In this document: positions 10,858 through 20,995 of the stretch, in pieces
How the letters are laid out: each line of letters starts with the position of its first letter
How positions within the stretch are numbered: the stretch's first letter is position 1
From: Seminavis robusta
Taxonomy: Eukaryota > Bacillariophyta > Bacillariophyceae > Naviculales > Naviculaceae
NCBI GenBank assembly: GCA_903772945.1
Contig: CAICTM010000067.1
Location: forward strand, 1 to 64,000
DNA length: 64,000 nucleotides
Direction: 5' to 3'
The notes under the pieces: generated by a model
Databases searched by the model: none
What the model saw: the letters and a program-made list of their open reading frames with translations, nothing else
What the model was told of the DNA's origin: nothing
Program-made: the position numbers and the translations under genes

Positions 10858-12905
10858 ATGAAGGCATGGATATCAAAGAGAACCAGCGGCACCCCCCTGT
10901 ATCGTCGTACGGGTGGCCCTCCGCCGGGGAAAGCAAAGAATCTTATTGACTTCAAAGTGATGAGCTTGACAGGAGAAGATACAATCAACCTGTATGGTGT
11001 TGTGCGCAGCGACACCGTATCCGTTGTCAAGAGAAAAATGCAAGACAAGCGTGGTGTAGACAACTTACCCGCAAAAGAACAACGCATCTTTTTCAAAGGA
11101 AAGCTGCTGAAAGATAGACGCACTCTCGAGCACTATGACGTAGAGAAGCACGATACTCTGTGGGTGGGTCTCTTCAGTTCCGGCACTGCCAAGAAGGAAT
11201 TTTTTGTCAAGTTGCCCCAAGGGAACATTGCTATCGACAACTTTAGATTTCGGGACATGGTCAGGGGTGTCAAAAGAACAATTCAAGATATGCAAGGGAT
11301 TTCTCCTGACCAACAGCTACTATTTTTTGGAGGGAAGCAGATGGATGAGGATAAGACTTTGAAAGAACACGGTGTAGAGAGACAGAACACCATTCACTTG
11401 ATCCTCCGTCAGCATGTGGAAGCTGTGTCTTGGAGAGGACTTCGCTCCCTTGATGATATTTATGGTGATTTCTACGAGGGGTGGTATGACTGCGCTGCAA
11501 AGCCTTTGCGCATGTCGTCATCGGACACAATTCATATCTCTCTGTTGACAGCATGGCCTCTCGTGGCGCCTTCGGGGGTGCGTGTTTTCTCTGATGGCAA
11601 CATTGTGGATTTGAAAATTGAAATCAAGAGAAATTCGGGTATCCCAGTTGATCTCATGGACCTCTATAAAGATTGGGGCAAGGACCAGCTACAGCCCCTA
11701 GCAGACGAGAAGTCCTTGGCTGACTGCGGCCTCTCTGACGAGTCCACCGTTTGCCTTGCTACGCGGTCGCCCCAGCTGGTTGTGAGGAAAGGCGAGGAAC
11801 GGATATTGCTGGATGTGCCACGAGACGTTGCAACCATTAAGTTGTTGAAGGACATGATCACGGAGAAAACTGGCGTGCCGTCCCAGCACCAGCAGCTCTT
11901 CTTCGCCGGCTACCTATTGGAAGACTGGCGCAAAGTGTCACATTATGGCATTCCATGGCACTCTGAAATTGTGCTCAAGGAGAACATGATTGATTCCTTG
12001 TGGACATCATGGGAGAAAAGACAATACCTCTCTCTGACTCCGCTGGCGACACAATCACACACGTCAAGAAAATGATTGAAAAGTTGGAAAGCATTGAGGC
12101 CCACATCCAGCTTCTTGCCTTCAAAGAAAAGCCATTTCGGGATGGCCTGCGCTTGGCCAGCTACAGAGTTGGAAGGAATGACACTATCGTCCTCTGGATG
12201 CGAGATTTTGAGCTCACTGTCAGACAGGGTGGCTACAGAGACACGATCCTCTGGGTAAATCCTTCGGACACAATCAGGGACTTGAAACAAAAGTTAGAGA
12301 AAAAGATTGGCCCATTGTTTCAGCAGCAACTGTTTTCTGGGCGCTTTGGGGTTGAGTTCATGGATTCCAGGACATTGTTCAGCTGCAACGTTCACAATCG
12401 GCCAGTGGTAGAACTTCGAGCTAGACGAGTCGGAACAAGCACCATATCTGTGGTGATCATGTCGGAGTTTACGGTGACTCTTCCCATCTGCGCAAGTGAT
12501 ACCGTTAGAAGTGTGAAGGCCAAGATTGAAGAGTTGGAGAATGTCAAATCAGCAAGCCAACGTCTTGTATTCAATGGCGAGGAGCTGGTCGATGACAGGG
12601 AGTTGTCTGAGTACGGAATCCGGAACGGCGATACTATTCAGCTCAACATGCTGGATTTTCAGCTTACTATGGTTTGTGATCGATCGGTTGACGCTATCCT
12701 AGATGTCAACCCTGGTGATTTGGTCGTGTCCGTGAAACAGAAGATGGAGGCTGGGCTAGGTGTGCCTGTTGATCAACAGCGACTGTTGTCCCTCAACGGC
12801 ATGGAGTTCAAGGACGACAGAACCCTATTCAGTTGCAACATTCACAATCAGCAGAAAATAGAGATGCGCGCCGTTCAGTGGGAAACCTTCGCATGTGCCT
12901 GCTGA
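10858..12905 (+). CDS. Protein of about eight ubiquitin-like domains, reading frame interrupted once
   Basis: Two overlapping frames together encode a chain of ubiquitin-like (UBL) folds. The first frame (10858-12075) holds UBLs at roughly residues 31-108, 112-182, 238-300 (weak) and 302-373. The second frame, open from just after 11991 to 12905, holds four more. Each unit shows the family pattern: DTIxxVKxxI in the first helix, a QxLxFxGKxLxDxxTL segment, and a final DTIxL strand. UBL order continues smoothly across the frame change near 11995-12002, so one base is missing or extra there. Possible explanations are a sequencing error, a recent mutation or programmed -1 frameshifting. No C-terminal Gly-Gly is present on any unit, so it is not a processed polyubiquitin; the UBLs are likely binding modules. 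The last two units share DDRTLFSCNIHNQ-type text with an earlier one, a sign of internal duplication. Function unknown. Confidence 0.85.
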
Positions 12906-13221
12906 ATTGCGTCCTGAACCTGGTGTCGATTGGATTGCCCTTGGCGGAAGCACAAGCACTGTTTTACAGTGGACCTGCCTGCCAGCTGCATTCTCAGCGG
13001 TCGCATCAACCGTCCCTCTGCCTAGATGGGCTTGCGCCGTCGAGAATGTCAAAACAGCTACAAAGGACTTGCTATACCATCAATACGATAACTATTAATA
13101 TAAGCATTTTGATCATTCATTTTCAGAAAGAGTTTTGATGGTCACCAGGTTCTGAAGTACGGTAAGTACCCGTAGGTCATCAACAGACACAAACACATCC
13201 AAAAGTCACCTCTGCAAACCT
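12906..13221. other. Intergenic, 316 bp, between convergent genes
   Basis: 3' flanks of the UBL gene (plus) and the coiled-coil gene (minus). No feature seen. Confidence 0.5.
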
Positions 13222-14052
13222 CTACTCAGCTTTGTTCTTCTCGGGGGCCTTCTCTGTGGTCTTTCTCTTTTTGAAAGCTCCTTGCTCAGTCTCAGTACCG
13301 GTATCATCTTTCTCCGTTCCCGAAGAAGAAAGCACTTCCAGGGCCTGGACACTACCTCTTTTTCCCGCCAAGTCCACTTCCAACTGCTTGGCTTGCAGTT
13401 GGGTCGGTGCCAGCAACTGCTGTGCCACTTCTTGGACCAGTTGTGCTGGGAATGCATTTAGCTGGTGACGATAATAGGCGGCATATTGGTTTTTGGCATC
13501 TTCATTATTCCCACTGTATTGATTCTTTTGGAGGCGTTCCAAAATGATCTTGTGTCGGTAGTCTTTGCCATTGGCCAGACCAGTTTCGATGACTTGTTGG
13601 AGACTGTACACGACGGTTCGTCCTTGTTTGGTGCCTTGCAACTGTTCCAAATCATTGTCGGTGGCTCTCCAGATTTTCTTGGCGACACTTTTGGAAACGT
13701 TGACACCATCCTGTAGGTGATGGAGGGACGAATCCGGGGCATTAATGGTGAGAATGATTTGTAGAATGGACTGAATCTGTTTCCTTTGCTTGTCTCGTGT
13801 CTTTTGCTCTTGTTGCTGTTTCAAATAGTCTTGATACCCTTCTTCTCCCAGTTCCTCTAGTAGTTTGTCCTTTTGGGCTTGTTGTTCTTCTTTTCGAAGC
13901 TGCACTTTTAGTTTTTGAATCTCCTTTTCGACCACCACCCCGTGACTATTGCCAAAAGCGCGACGCCACTGAATGGTAATCCCAGCATAGTAGATCTCTT
14001 CTTCCGTGACACCGTATATGGCACATGCCTTTTTGAGCGAAAGGGTGGCCAT
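13222..14052 (-). CDS. Conserved-looking coiled-coil protein, function unknown
   Basis: 276 residues, single exon, ATG at 14052. Residues 1-45 form a compact start (LSLKKACAIYGVTEEEIYYA) followed by a long charged helix rich in Glu, Gln and Lys (about 45-95). A mid-region, about 100-200, has LHHLQDGVNVSKSVAKKIWR and an Asn/Tyr-rich helix. The tail is rich in Lys, Glu and Thr, with KKRKTTEK as a possible nuclear signal. The Y-x-V/L-T-E-E-x pattern followed by a charged helix faintly recalls the C-terminal part of XPA, but this is too weak to assign. It is head-to-head with the LRR gene, with 263 bp between start codons, so the two probably share a promoter. Confidence 0.75.
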   Translation of the reverse strand: MATLSLKKACAIYGVTEEEIYYAGITIQWRRAFGNSHGVVVEKEIQKLKVQLRKEEQQAQKDKLLEELGEEGYQDYLKQQQEQKTRDKQRKQIQSILQIILTINAPDSSLHHLQDGVNVSKSVAKKIWRATDNDLEQLQGTKQGRTVVYSLQQVIETGLANGKDYRHKIILERLQKNQYSGNNEDAKNQYAAYYRHQLNAFPAQLVQEVAQQLLAPTQLQAKQLEVDLAGKRGSVQALEVLSSSGTEKDDTGTETEQGAFKKRKTTEKAPEKNKAE

Positions 14053-14315
14053 GGTTGTTGTTGTTGTTGGACGATAACACTATACTGATTGAGTATTTGT
14101 GATGAAAGCAGACTATGTTGAATGGAGAACGAAAGCAATGACAGCCGCGATGATTTTGAGGAGGGAGATCTTCGCGCCTTCTTTTGGAGCCGTTGATTCA
14201 GCCGTTTCCGGAGGTCGCCACACAACCGCTCTGCCGGATTAGAGATGGATCTAACAGCAACACACCACAAAAGAACCAACCCTTGATTCGATTCTCATTC
14301 GGATGAGACCTTAGC
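14053..14315. promoter_or_regulatory. Bidirectional promoter region
   Basis: The 263 bp between two divergent start codons must carry regulatory sequence for both genes. A GTT(G) run lies immediately upstream of the minus-strand ATG. No specific factor site can be named. Confidence 0.5.
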
Positions 14316-15578
14316 ATGGGCGACAACAACAACGACGACGATGATGATGAGAATGATGACACTACCAATACTCTTGGTAGAAACCGGAACCAAGTAGTAG
14401 TCGATCACGACTTTGAAGCCTTTCGTCGTTTATGCGATCGTTTACAAGAGAACGAGGAAGGTTTGACCAAGATTCTGGCCATTCTCCATCAAACATTGCG
14501 ACGTGCCGATTTTTCGCTATTTGTGGAACGCCTCGTCACCAACTCGACGTTGCAAGTCTTGTCGATTGGATTGGGAACCGTCTTGACGCACGCGCAAATG
14601 GAAGCACTCGGGCGAGTCTTTGTGAACAACACTCACATTCGCAATTTTCGACTCATCAACGTGGCCACCGAGGAAATGGATCTGCGACCGCTTTGGGACG
14701 GACTCTTTCAATCCAAGGCACTCGATAATGTCTGTCTAGATGGATTTCAGACACGACAAAATGCTATTGAAACCTTCTTGACGAGATGGAATGACAGTGC
14801 TCAACAACTACAACAGCAACCACAGCAATCGACTAGTACATCTAGTGCTTGTTGTCCCCAAATTGTCAATCTACACATATCCGATTGTTTTCTGGGAACG
14901 GCCGAAACGGACGCCATTGTACGAATGCTGCAACGAAACGACATGAACAATTTCGTATTTCGCATCACCAAGTGTCAATTTACTACTGCCAATACTACTT
15001 CGCATACTACTACAAACAACAATTCTACATGTAATTCAAGACAACGCATTGCCGACGCATTAGCCCAGAACACGACGGTCGAAATATTTGCTCTCGACGA
15101 TGCATTGGACAAGACAAGTGCACAAGCCTTTGGCCGCGCCATTGCCACCAACACCACACTCAATGGCGTCATGTTTGACAATTGCAACGACGACGCTCTG
15201 CTAGTGCTAGCCAATGGCATTTGTCAAAATCACAAACTCCTCAATGCATCCGTTCAAGGCAAACAACAACAATCAGGTGCAACAACAGAAACGCAAGCCG
15301 AATGCGAACGACTCGTCCAACATGCCATTGGTATGAACAAGGCGGGACGGTGTCTGCTCTACGATTATGCCCGCAAGGAAGGCAAAAATCTCGATGTGGC
15401 ATGGCTGGTGTGTCTCTTGCGGTCGCTCGAAGAAGATCCTGCCATTCTCTATTCGTGGGTCCGTGATTATGTCGATATCTTTGTCCGATGGGCACTGCGA
15501 GGGATGCTGGCAAAGAAACGAAAAGCTACTTGTGACGGTAGTAGTGGAAGACCCAACAAGAGGATCAAGACGAGTTAG
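14316..15578 (+). CDS. LRR (ribonuclease-inhibitor-like) protein
   Basis: 420 residues. An Asp/Asn-rich start (residues 1-30) is followed by irregular leucine-rich repeats from about 60 to 340, of the ribonuclease-inhibitor type: LVTNSTLQVLSIGLG, FVNNTHIRNFRLINV, LFQSKALDNVCLDGF, IATNTTLNGVMFDNC. The pattern xxNTTLxxLxL recurs at 25-30 residue spacing. A low-complexity Gln/Ser/Thr insert interrupts the repeats near 168-185, and another rich in Thr and Asn lies near 225-240. The C-terminus is basic, with KKRKATCDGSSGRPNKRIK looking like a bipartite nuclear signal. Such LRR proteins are numerous in diatoms; partners are unknown. Confidence 0.85.
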   Translation: MGDNNNDDDDDENDDTTNTLGRNRNQVVVDHDFEAFRRLCDRLQENEEGLTKILAILHQTLRRADFSLFVERLVTNSTLQVLSIGLGTVLTHAQMEALGRVFVNNTHIRNFRLINVATEEMDLRPLWDGLFQSKALDNVCLDGFQTRQNAIETFLTRWNDSAQQLQQQPQQSTSTSSACCPQIVNLHISDCFLGTAETDAIVRMLQRNDMNNFVFRITKCQFTTANTTSHTTTNNNSTCNSRQRIADALAQNTTVEIFALDDALDKTSAQAFGRAIATNTTLNGVMFDNCNDDALLVLANGICQNHKLLNASVQGKQQQSGATTETQAECERLVQHAIGMNKAGRCLLYDYARKEGKNLDVAWLVCLLRSLEEDPAILYSWVRDYVDIFVRWALRGMLAKKRKATCDGSSGRPNKRIKTS

Positions 15579-15895
15579 TGCCAGTTGAGACAGAAGATGG
15601 ACTCGACTCGAGTCGACTCATATTGAGGTTGACACAGCTTTTTCTTCGACAGCAAGCACACTGTTTGTGTTGGTGGTACCGTGTCTGCGTATTGCATCTC
15701 TAGAGACCTATACTCATAAGACTACCGTATTGTAAAAGTTACATTATCGGTACGACGGAAAGGGTGTTGCTCTACTTGTGTTACACTATTATTTGAGCAA
15801 TAGATAGCTATGTGCTTCGCCAGGAATGATGCATTGTGCAACAGCACAGGTACTAGTACTGTTGGTTGTACAGCACAGGTACTGTTGGTTATTGG
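15579..15895. other. Intergenic, 317 bp, between convergent genes
   Basis: 3' flanks of the LRR gene and LTV1. A short direct repeat, ACAGCACAGGTACT, occurs twice near 15840-15885. Nothing else seen. Confidence 0.5.
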
Positions 15896-17533
15896 TTAGG
15901 AATACCGAAAGACTGCCCTGCCTGCAACATCATCGGACATTCCCGCCCCCGTTTGATTCAAAAACTCTTCCTTGAACACTTCCTTGGTCGCCTTCTTTTG
16001 TATTCGAGCCATTTGACGTTCCTTCTTGACTTGGGCTTTGCGAGCAGCTTTCTCTTCCTTGGTCTCCTTCTTGGAACGAGCGACACCACGGTTGACGCTA
16101 ATAAAAGTCTCATCCACATCGTCATCATCCTCCTCATCGTCGTCTTCCACAGGATTATTATGATTATTCGTATCGTCCAAGACGGGCAATCCCGTTTTAC
16201 TCGATAGAATAATCTTGTTCTTGTTCTTCTTTTTACTGCGACGACTGCTGACACCAATCACCATGGGATTATTGTCGAGATTGGAATACGTCGATAGAAT
16301 GGATTCGCAATCCCAGGGATTTCGTTCCTTCATGGAATAGTACGACTTGCCATCAATGAAAATTTCTTCCGGAGGTGGTTCCAATTCTGGTGCCTGAATC
16401 TTCTTCTTGGCGTCTCGCAGCATGTCCTGAATGGGTCGAGCGGGTTCGTCTGGCACTGCTTCTGGAGCAGTGTTATTGTCGAGTAGTTGTTGAACGGGAA
16501 TCATGCGGGTTCCCACCAAGGCGGAAAAGCCACTGCCGCCGGTAGGAGCGGGTTTGGCACTTTGCATGAAAATGTCATCCTCTTGCAAATACTCGTCCAA
16601 CGCGGCATCGACTTGGGCATCGCCTTCCAGTGGCCGGTCCCCGTGAATATCTTCTTGGTAGATTTCTCCCATGTCATCGGAATCGTATTCCGCCAATGTC
16701 TTTTCGAATTGTTCGCAGAGCGCGCGTTCTTCGTCGGGATTCAAGGATGGAACCACTCCTGGAACCACATCCAATGTGGTTCCTCCTCCAAATAAGGAAT
16801 CGTCTTCTTCTTCTTCCTGTATTGCCTTTCTCGCGGCAAAGAAATCCTGATCTTGGGACATTGGGTGTCCTTCGACGGCGTGCACGACCTCATCGGTGGC
16901 TTGTCGTCTGGCATCTTGCATCAATTTGGCAATATGAGCATCAAAATCAAAGGCTTCTTCATCTCCCTGTTCGGGTTCTCGTGCTGCATCCAGAACAAAA
17001 TCATCGGCAATTTCTTCAAAATCCTCCAAATTATCTCCCATTAACGCCGCTTCAATATCCTCATCGATACAAAAGTCGGCTGCCAACGGGATTCCCTCGA
17101 ACTGTTGTGTATTGACTTCGGCCACTAATGCCAATTCTTCCTCTTCCTTCATGACAATGGGCTGCGACCGAGGATCGTTCAGTGGATTGCTAATAATAAT
17201 GGTGCCACCACCGCGGGCACTCAAAAAGGTTCCCGCGCCCGTAATCGGTTTCAAATATTGTTCACTGTTGTTTTCTTCCAATAATCCCACGGCGGCGAGC
17301 TTATGCCGCCATTCTTTCATCTTGTCTTGTTCTTCGGCATTTCCAGCAACCAGTACTTTGGCATCGGTATCGGGATGATTGTGGGGATCGGGCCACAGAA
17401 TCATACCGGTCGATCCCACGGGTACACCATCGTCCAAAATGTCACCGCCCACATCGCGTTGGGACCGATGCATTAGGGTGTAGCGAGACGCATTCTTGCG
17501 GTCAATAAATGGCTTTTTCTTCTTGCGGCCCAT
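15896..17533 (-). CDS. LTV1: LTV1 homolog, 40S ribosome biogenesis factor
   Basis: 545 residues. LTV1 is a nuclear-cytoplasmic assembly factor of the 40S subunit that binds pre-40S near Rps3 and is released after phosphorylation. The N-terminus, GRKKKKPFIDRKNASRYTL followed by MHRSQRD, is the family signature (RKKKPFI...HRSQRD). The middle (about 100-330) is strongly acidic, as in other LTV1 proteins. The conserved C-terminal block follows: SYYSMKERNPWDCESILSTY, then SNLDNNP and SSKTGLPVL. The last 100 residues are basic with KKxTKEEKAARKAQVKKER-type helices. Single exon, ATG at 17533. Length is close to that of other eukaryotic LTV1 proteins. Confidence 0.95.
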   Translation of the reverse strand: MGRKKKKPFIDRKNASRYTLMHRSQRDVGGDILDDGVPVGSTGMILWPDPHNHPDTDAKVLVAGNAEEQDKMKEWRHKLAAVGLLEENNSEQYLKPITGAGTFLSARGGGTIIISNPLNDPRSQPIVMKEEEELALVAEVNTQQFEGIPLAADFCIDEDIEAALMGDNLEDFEEIADDFVLDAAREPEQGDEEAFDFDAHIAKLMQDARRQATDEVVHAVEGHPMSQDQDFFAARKAIQEEEEDDSLFGGGTTLDVVPGVVPSLNPDEERALCEQFEKTLAEYDSDDMGEIYQEDIHGDRPLEGDAQVDAALDEYLQEDDIFMQSAKPAPTGGSGFSALVGTRMIPVQQLLDNNTAPEAVPDEPARPIQDMLRDAKKKIQAPELEPPPEEIFIDGKSYYSMKERNPWDCESILSTYSNLDNNPMVIGVSSRRSKKKNKNKIILSSKTGLPVLDDTNNHNNPVEDDDEEDDDDVDETFISVNRGVARSKKETKEEKAARKAQVKKERQMARIQKKATKEVFKEEFLNQTGAGMSDDVAGRAVFRYS

Positions 17534-18077
17534 GGTGATTACTTAATTAATTAATAAGTACTCAGGGAGTAGTATAGAGTTCAATTCTGCTGTTGGAAGA
17601 ATGAATGAAACAAATGAAAAACGGCGCTGAAGCGGAAAATGATGTGGAGGGAGGAAAGGGAGACAAGAATTTGGGTGGCTCTGAAGGCTTCAGTTTTTGG
17701 TCACGAGTAAAACGTGACAGCTACCGTAGTAGGAGAAATCAAATCTTCCGCGAAATCCTTTTGGGGGGGGGCAGATGGCAATGCTTCTGAAGTGATGGCA
17801 CCAAGAGCCATGGCGAGCAGACCTGCATATGTTGGCTCTCCAAGACGAACCCAGTAGCTAGCTAGAGGTTCTCTAGCTAGAAGCTGTCAAAATATTCCAG
17901 CCGTCCCGTATCAATTTCGATTCCATTCCAGTCCATCACCAGAGAGATATCAATCATTGTTCTTTACAACGGCAACGTCAAGCAACAAACGAGCAAACCT
18001 GTTGGTCTCAATAATTGAATGATTCGATTCGATCCAGTTGATTGTTACTGAAGCAGGGATCCTTGATTACAGCCTCC
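17534..18077. other. Intergenic, 544 bp
   Basis: Shared upstream region of LTV1 (minus) and the secreted protein (plus). It contains a G9 homopolymer near 17765 and CTAGCTAGAGG-type words near 17860-17880. No gene seen. Confidence 0.5.
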
Positions 18078-19172
18078 ATGACCATGGCTCTATTACTTGG
18101 ACACAGCACGATGATAAAGAAGACCATGGCATTACTTTCGGCTCTTTTGTTTTGGGTAGCACTTCCTTCCACGACCATGGCAGCTTCCACGGTCGACGAC
18201 AACAGCAACCATTTCTTTGTCGATCCGTGGGACATTTACCATCCTTTGGATGAAGGGCTTTGGCGAGGTAGCAGCAGCAGCACCAATGACCCGAAAGGAG
18301 ATGTCCTGCAAGAAGAAGATGTTACAATCGATGGTCGATGGGAAGGTCTTCGCAACAATTTACGTCTGGCAGAAATTGACAGCATGCGTCTCTTGTCGAG
18401 GCCTCCACTGTCACATCACAATGGCGGCGTCATGAAACCCCTATCCTATTCCATTTTTCAGACCGGCAAATCTGCTCTAAGCAGTTTGGATCCAATCGAC
18501 AAAAATTTGATACAACCAGGTCGTCTTTTTGGACTGGATTACAAGCACCAACTGACCGGTGCTCACTATCGAGCTTGTGCCGCCCTCCTGTTGCTACGTG
18601 GGTACAGTGATGCGGCCCATGAGATTTTGTTGGGAGTGACGCTCGACAACCTGGAAGACGCCGTGTACGCTGCCACTCATCGAGGGCAAACCAACTGGGC
18701 GGAACAGCATCCCTTATCCGATGGGGCAGATATTTTGCACGCTGCCATTCATCGCCTCGTAGAAGGGAACGATCTGGGGGAAGGAGATCAAACCGGATAC
18801 GACAATGCAAGATACTGGTATGCGGGGGGTCCCAAATTGCTGGCTACACCGGCGGGTCATCCAGTCCGAACCGCATTGGCCAGAATTGCACAAGAACATA
18901 CGCCCCGCTGTCTGAAGGAAGGCAATGTGGTGGCAGGGAGTGCTGGAGCCAAGCATACCGTCTTGTCCGGAGGTGGCAAGACTCGGACCGTATCGATATC
19001 CTGTGGTCAGTGGGATGACTTTGCGTTTTTGGAGCTCTGTCAAAAGTGGGACCAAGGTGCTTTCCACAACGATCGAGATATGGAGGACGAAGTGGCAACT
19101 TTGCAACGAGCAGAGATTATTTTGCTATTGCGACACGAGCTCTTTCGGTGTCTTCGGGGCAATGGCATGTAG
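18078..19172 (+). CDS. Predicted secreted or ER protein of unknown function
   Basis: 364 residues from the ATG at 18078; ATGs at 18084 and 18111 are alternatives. The start is hydrophobic, MALLSALLFWVALPSTTMAA, and ends in Ala-x-Ala, consistent with a cleaved signal peptide. The mature protein has a conserved-looking core: FGLDYKHQLTGAHYRACAAL, DGADILHAAIHRLVEGNDLG, then GYDNARYWYAGGPK. The aromatic YDNARYWY motif near a His-rich helix recalls uncharacterised fungal and algal proteins with an N-x-x-Y-W pattern, but I cannot name a family. No plastid-type Phe follows the predicted cleavage site, so a plastid destination is not indicated. Confidence 0.75.
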   Translation: MTMALLLGHSTMIKKTMALLSALLFWVALPSTTMAASTVDDNSNHFFVDPWDIYHPLDEGLWRGSSSSTNDPKGDVLQEEDVTIDGRWEGLRNNLRLAEIDSMRLLSRPPLSHHNGGVMKPLSYSIFQTGKSALSSLDPIDKNLIQPGRLFGLDYKHQLTGAHYRACAALLLLRGYSDAAHEILLGVTLDNLEDAVYAATHRGQTNWAEQHPLSDGADILHAAIHRLVEGNDLGEGDQTGYDNARYWYAGGPKLLATPAGHPVRTALARIAQEHTPRCLKEGNVVAGSAGAKHTVLSGGGKTRTVSISCGQWDDFAFLELCQKWDQGAFHNDRDMEDEVATLQRAEIILLLRHELFRCLRGNGM

Positions 19173-19652
19173 CCGTCGGACGGGATGAACTGAACACAAT
19201 GAAAAAGCCTTGTCTTTTTCGACGGCTCCAATAGAAATCACTCGATGCGTTCGTGGCCAAATCAAAGAAGCCTCCGTCATACAAGTACGGGAGAAGTGCA
19301 GAAGTCAAATCAACCAGTCTTCGACAAACTCGGACGTCCCAATTTATCCAAAGACGGTGACTGCATTGAATACAGCAGTCGCTCCATGGAAACCGATACA
19401 AATCCTATACTGATAGGCCAACATTTAGACGTGGCACCGTTTTATTTTCCATTATGGTATGTGTAGCCACCAGTAGCGAACTCTCGGCAGTCTACAGTCC
19501 ACTACGTTGCTTGGTCTGTGAGTAAGAAGGTGACAAAGGTGATTCTCCAATTTGCTGCGTTTATATGTTTTTATTGTCACTGGGTTTGTCTCTGCTTTGT
19601 GTACTGCGATCCTGTGTGATGTTGTGCTTTTGTTAGTAAAATTATCCGTCCC
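19173..19652. other. Intergenic, 480 bp, between convergent genes
   Basis: 3' flanks of both neighbours. No gene or repeat seen. Confidence 0.5.
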
Positions 19653-20444
19653 TTACATGAAGGATTGCCCTGGCTTGTGCATTCCATTAAATCTCTTTTG
19701 GACAGCATCATTGTATAGTTGTTGAGACGAACCAGCCGAGCTGTTATATAAAAGTGAGTTGAGTCCACCACCATTTTGCTGTTGCTGCAATCGACTTTGT
19801 AAGAAGAGTTGTTGATTTTGCTGCTGTTGTTGTTCGAGTGCCAGAGCTTGTGCCTGTGCCTGGACAGCCTTGGCTTGAATTTGAGACTGGACTTGAGCAT
19901 GGGCTTTGGCTTGTGCTGCTTCTTGTTGCAGATTGGCTACCACTGGCGCTTGCAAAGACATCTCTCTGCCCATCAAATCTTGCAAGCGCCGTCCTTCTTC
20001 CTGCCAGGCCCGGAAGGCGAATTGCTGGTACTCGGGGGATTGCTCTTCAATGGCATCCGTGTCAAACCCAGCCAATAACATGCAACGACGATAGAGAGCC
20101 AGCGACTCGGTTCGGTATAAGGAGAGTGCCAGCTCCTTTTGACTATCAGTGATGATTCCACTGTCATTCGAGAGCGTCTTCAAATTGGGAGAAGCCGACA
20201 AGGCCGTGGCCAGTTGTTCAATCGACAGTCCCACACTCTGAGCCGTCAGGGTCAATGACTCTATTGCCGGTCCATGCTGACCACCACCACCTGACGATGA
20301 GGAGTTTAGAGATGATGGCAATCCAACTCCACCACCCCCAGCACCTGGGGCTGGAGATGGACCAAGACCGCCATTCGACGAGGTCAGACCGGGAAAACTG
20401 GCAAAGGCATTGGCTCCATGAGCACCAAAGGAGGAACCAGACAT
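19653..20444 (-). CDS. Gln/Ala-rich protein, function unknown
   Basis: 263 residues, single exon. A Gly/Ser/Pro-rich start (1-60) precedes a helical core (about 60-165) that includes SLTLTAQSVGLSIEQLATAL, then ALYRRCMLLAGFDTDAIEEQ and YQQFAFRAWQEEGRRLQDLM. A long Gln/Ala helix, 170-230, follows. The core is clearly non-random and likely conserved, but I do not recognise it. The composition suits a nuclear scaffold or a transcription-related protein; that is a guess. Confidence 0.7.
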   Translation of the reverse strand: MSGSSFGAHGANAFASFPGLTSSNGGLGPSPAPGAGGGGVGLPSSLNSSSSGGGGQHGPAIESLTLTAQSVGLSIEQLATALSASPNLKTLSNDSGIITDSQKELALSLYRTESLALYRRCMLLAGFDTDAIEEQSPEYQQFAFRAWQEEGRRLQDLMGREMSLQAPVVANLQQEAAQAKAHAQVQSQIQAKAVQAQAQALALEQQQQQNQQLFLQSRLQQQQNGGGLNSLLYNSSAGSSQQLYNDAVQKRFNGMHKPGQSFM

Positions 20445-20995
20445 GATACCAACAAGTCAATTGAAACAACAACGAAGAAGACCTGAAATCAGGAGGAACT
20501 GGTGTACTGTACTGTACAATCAATGGGACTTTTAAAGCTTTGCGATAATTGTGCTTCCGTTCACTGGAATTGAACAATGTCCTTGCAAAGAGCAAAGAGC
20601 ACAACAGCCAACAGGCCATTGTTGCTGGAACAAAAAGGTCACTTTGCTAGCTAGGTTTTAGGAGAGGGACTGTCGCTGACGCTGCAGCTGATGATGCCCC
20701 GCTTCCGGTGGCTGGCTGGCTTCTCGTTCTGGATGCCTGAAAGTCTTACGGTTTGGTGTCCTTCCGTGTGTTCAGTGGACAAACGACATCTTTTAAAAGC
20801 TTCATCACTGAGGAGAGCCAGACTGCCGAATTCTATTCGAATTTCTCAATCGATTGAAAGCGCCGACGCATCTCCCCAATCTGGCAATGCCGAGCTTCCC
20901 GCGAAAACGGCAATGCCGAAATGAGGATGACAAAGTTTGTTTCGAAGACAGAGCTCTAGAGTGCGTCTCCACTAACGAAGATCCCTTTGTTGACA
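20445..20995. other. Intergenic, 551 bp
   Basis: Divergent promoter region of the Gln-rich gene (minus) and the second J-domain/papain-like gene (plus). No further gene recognised. Confidence 0.5.
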
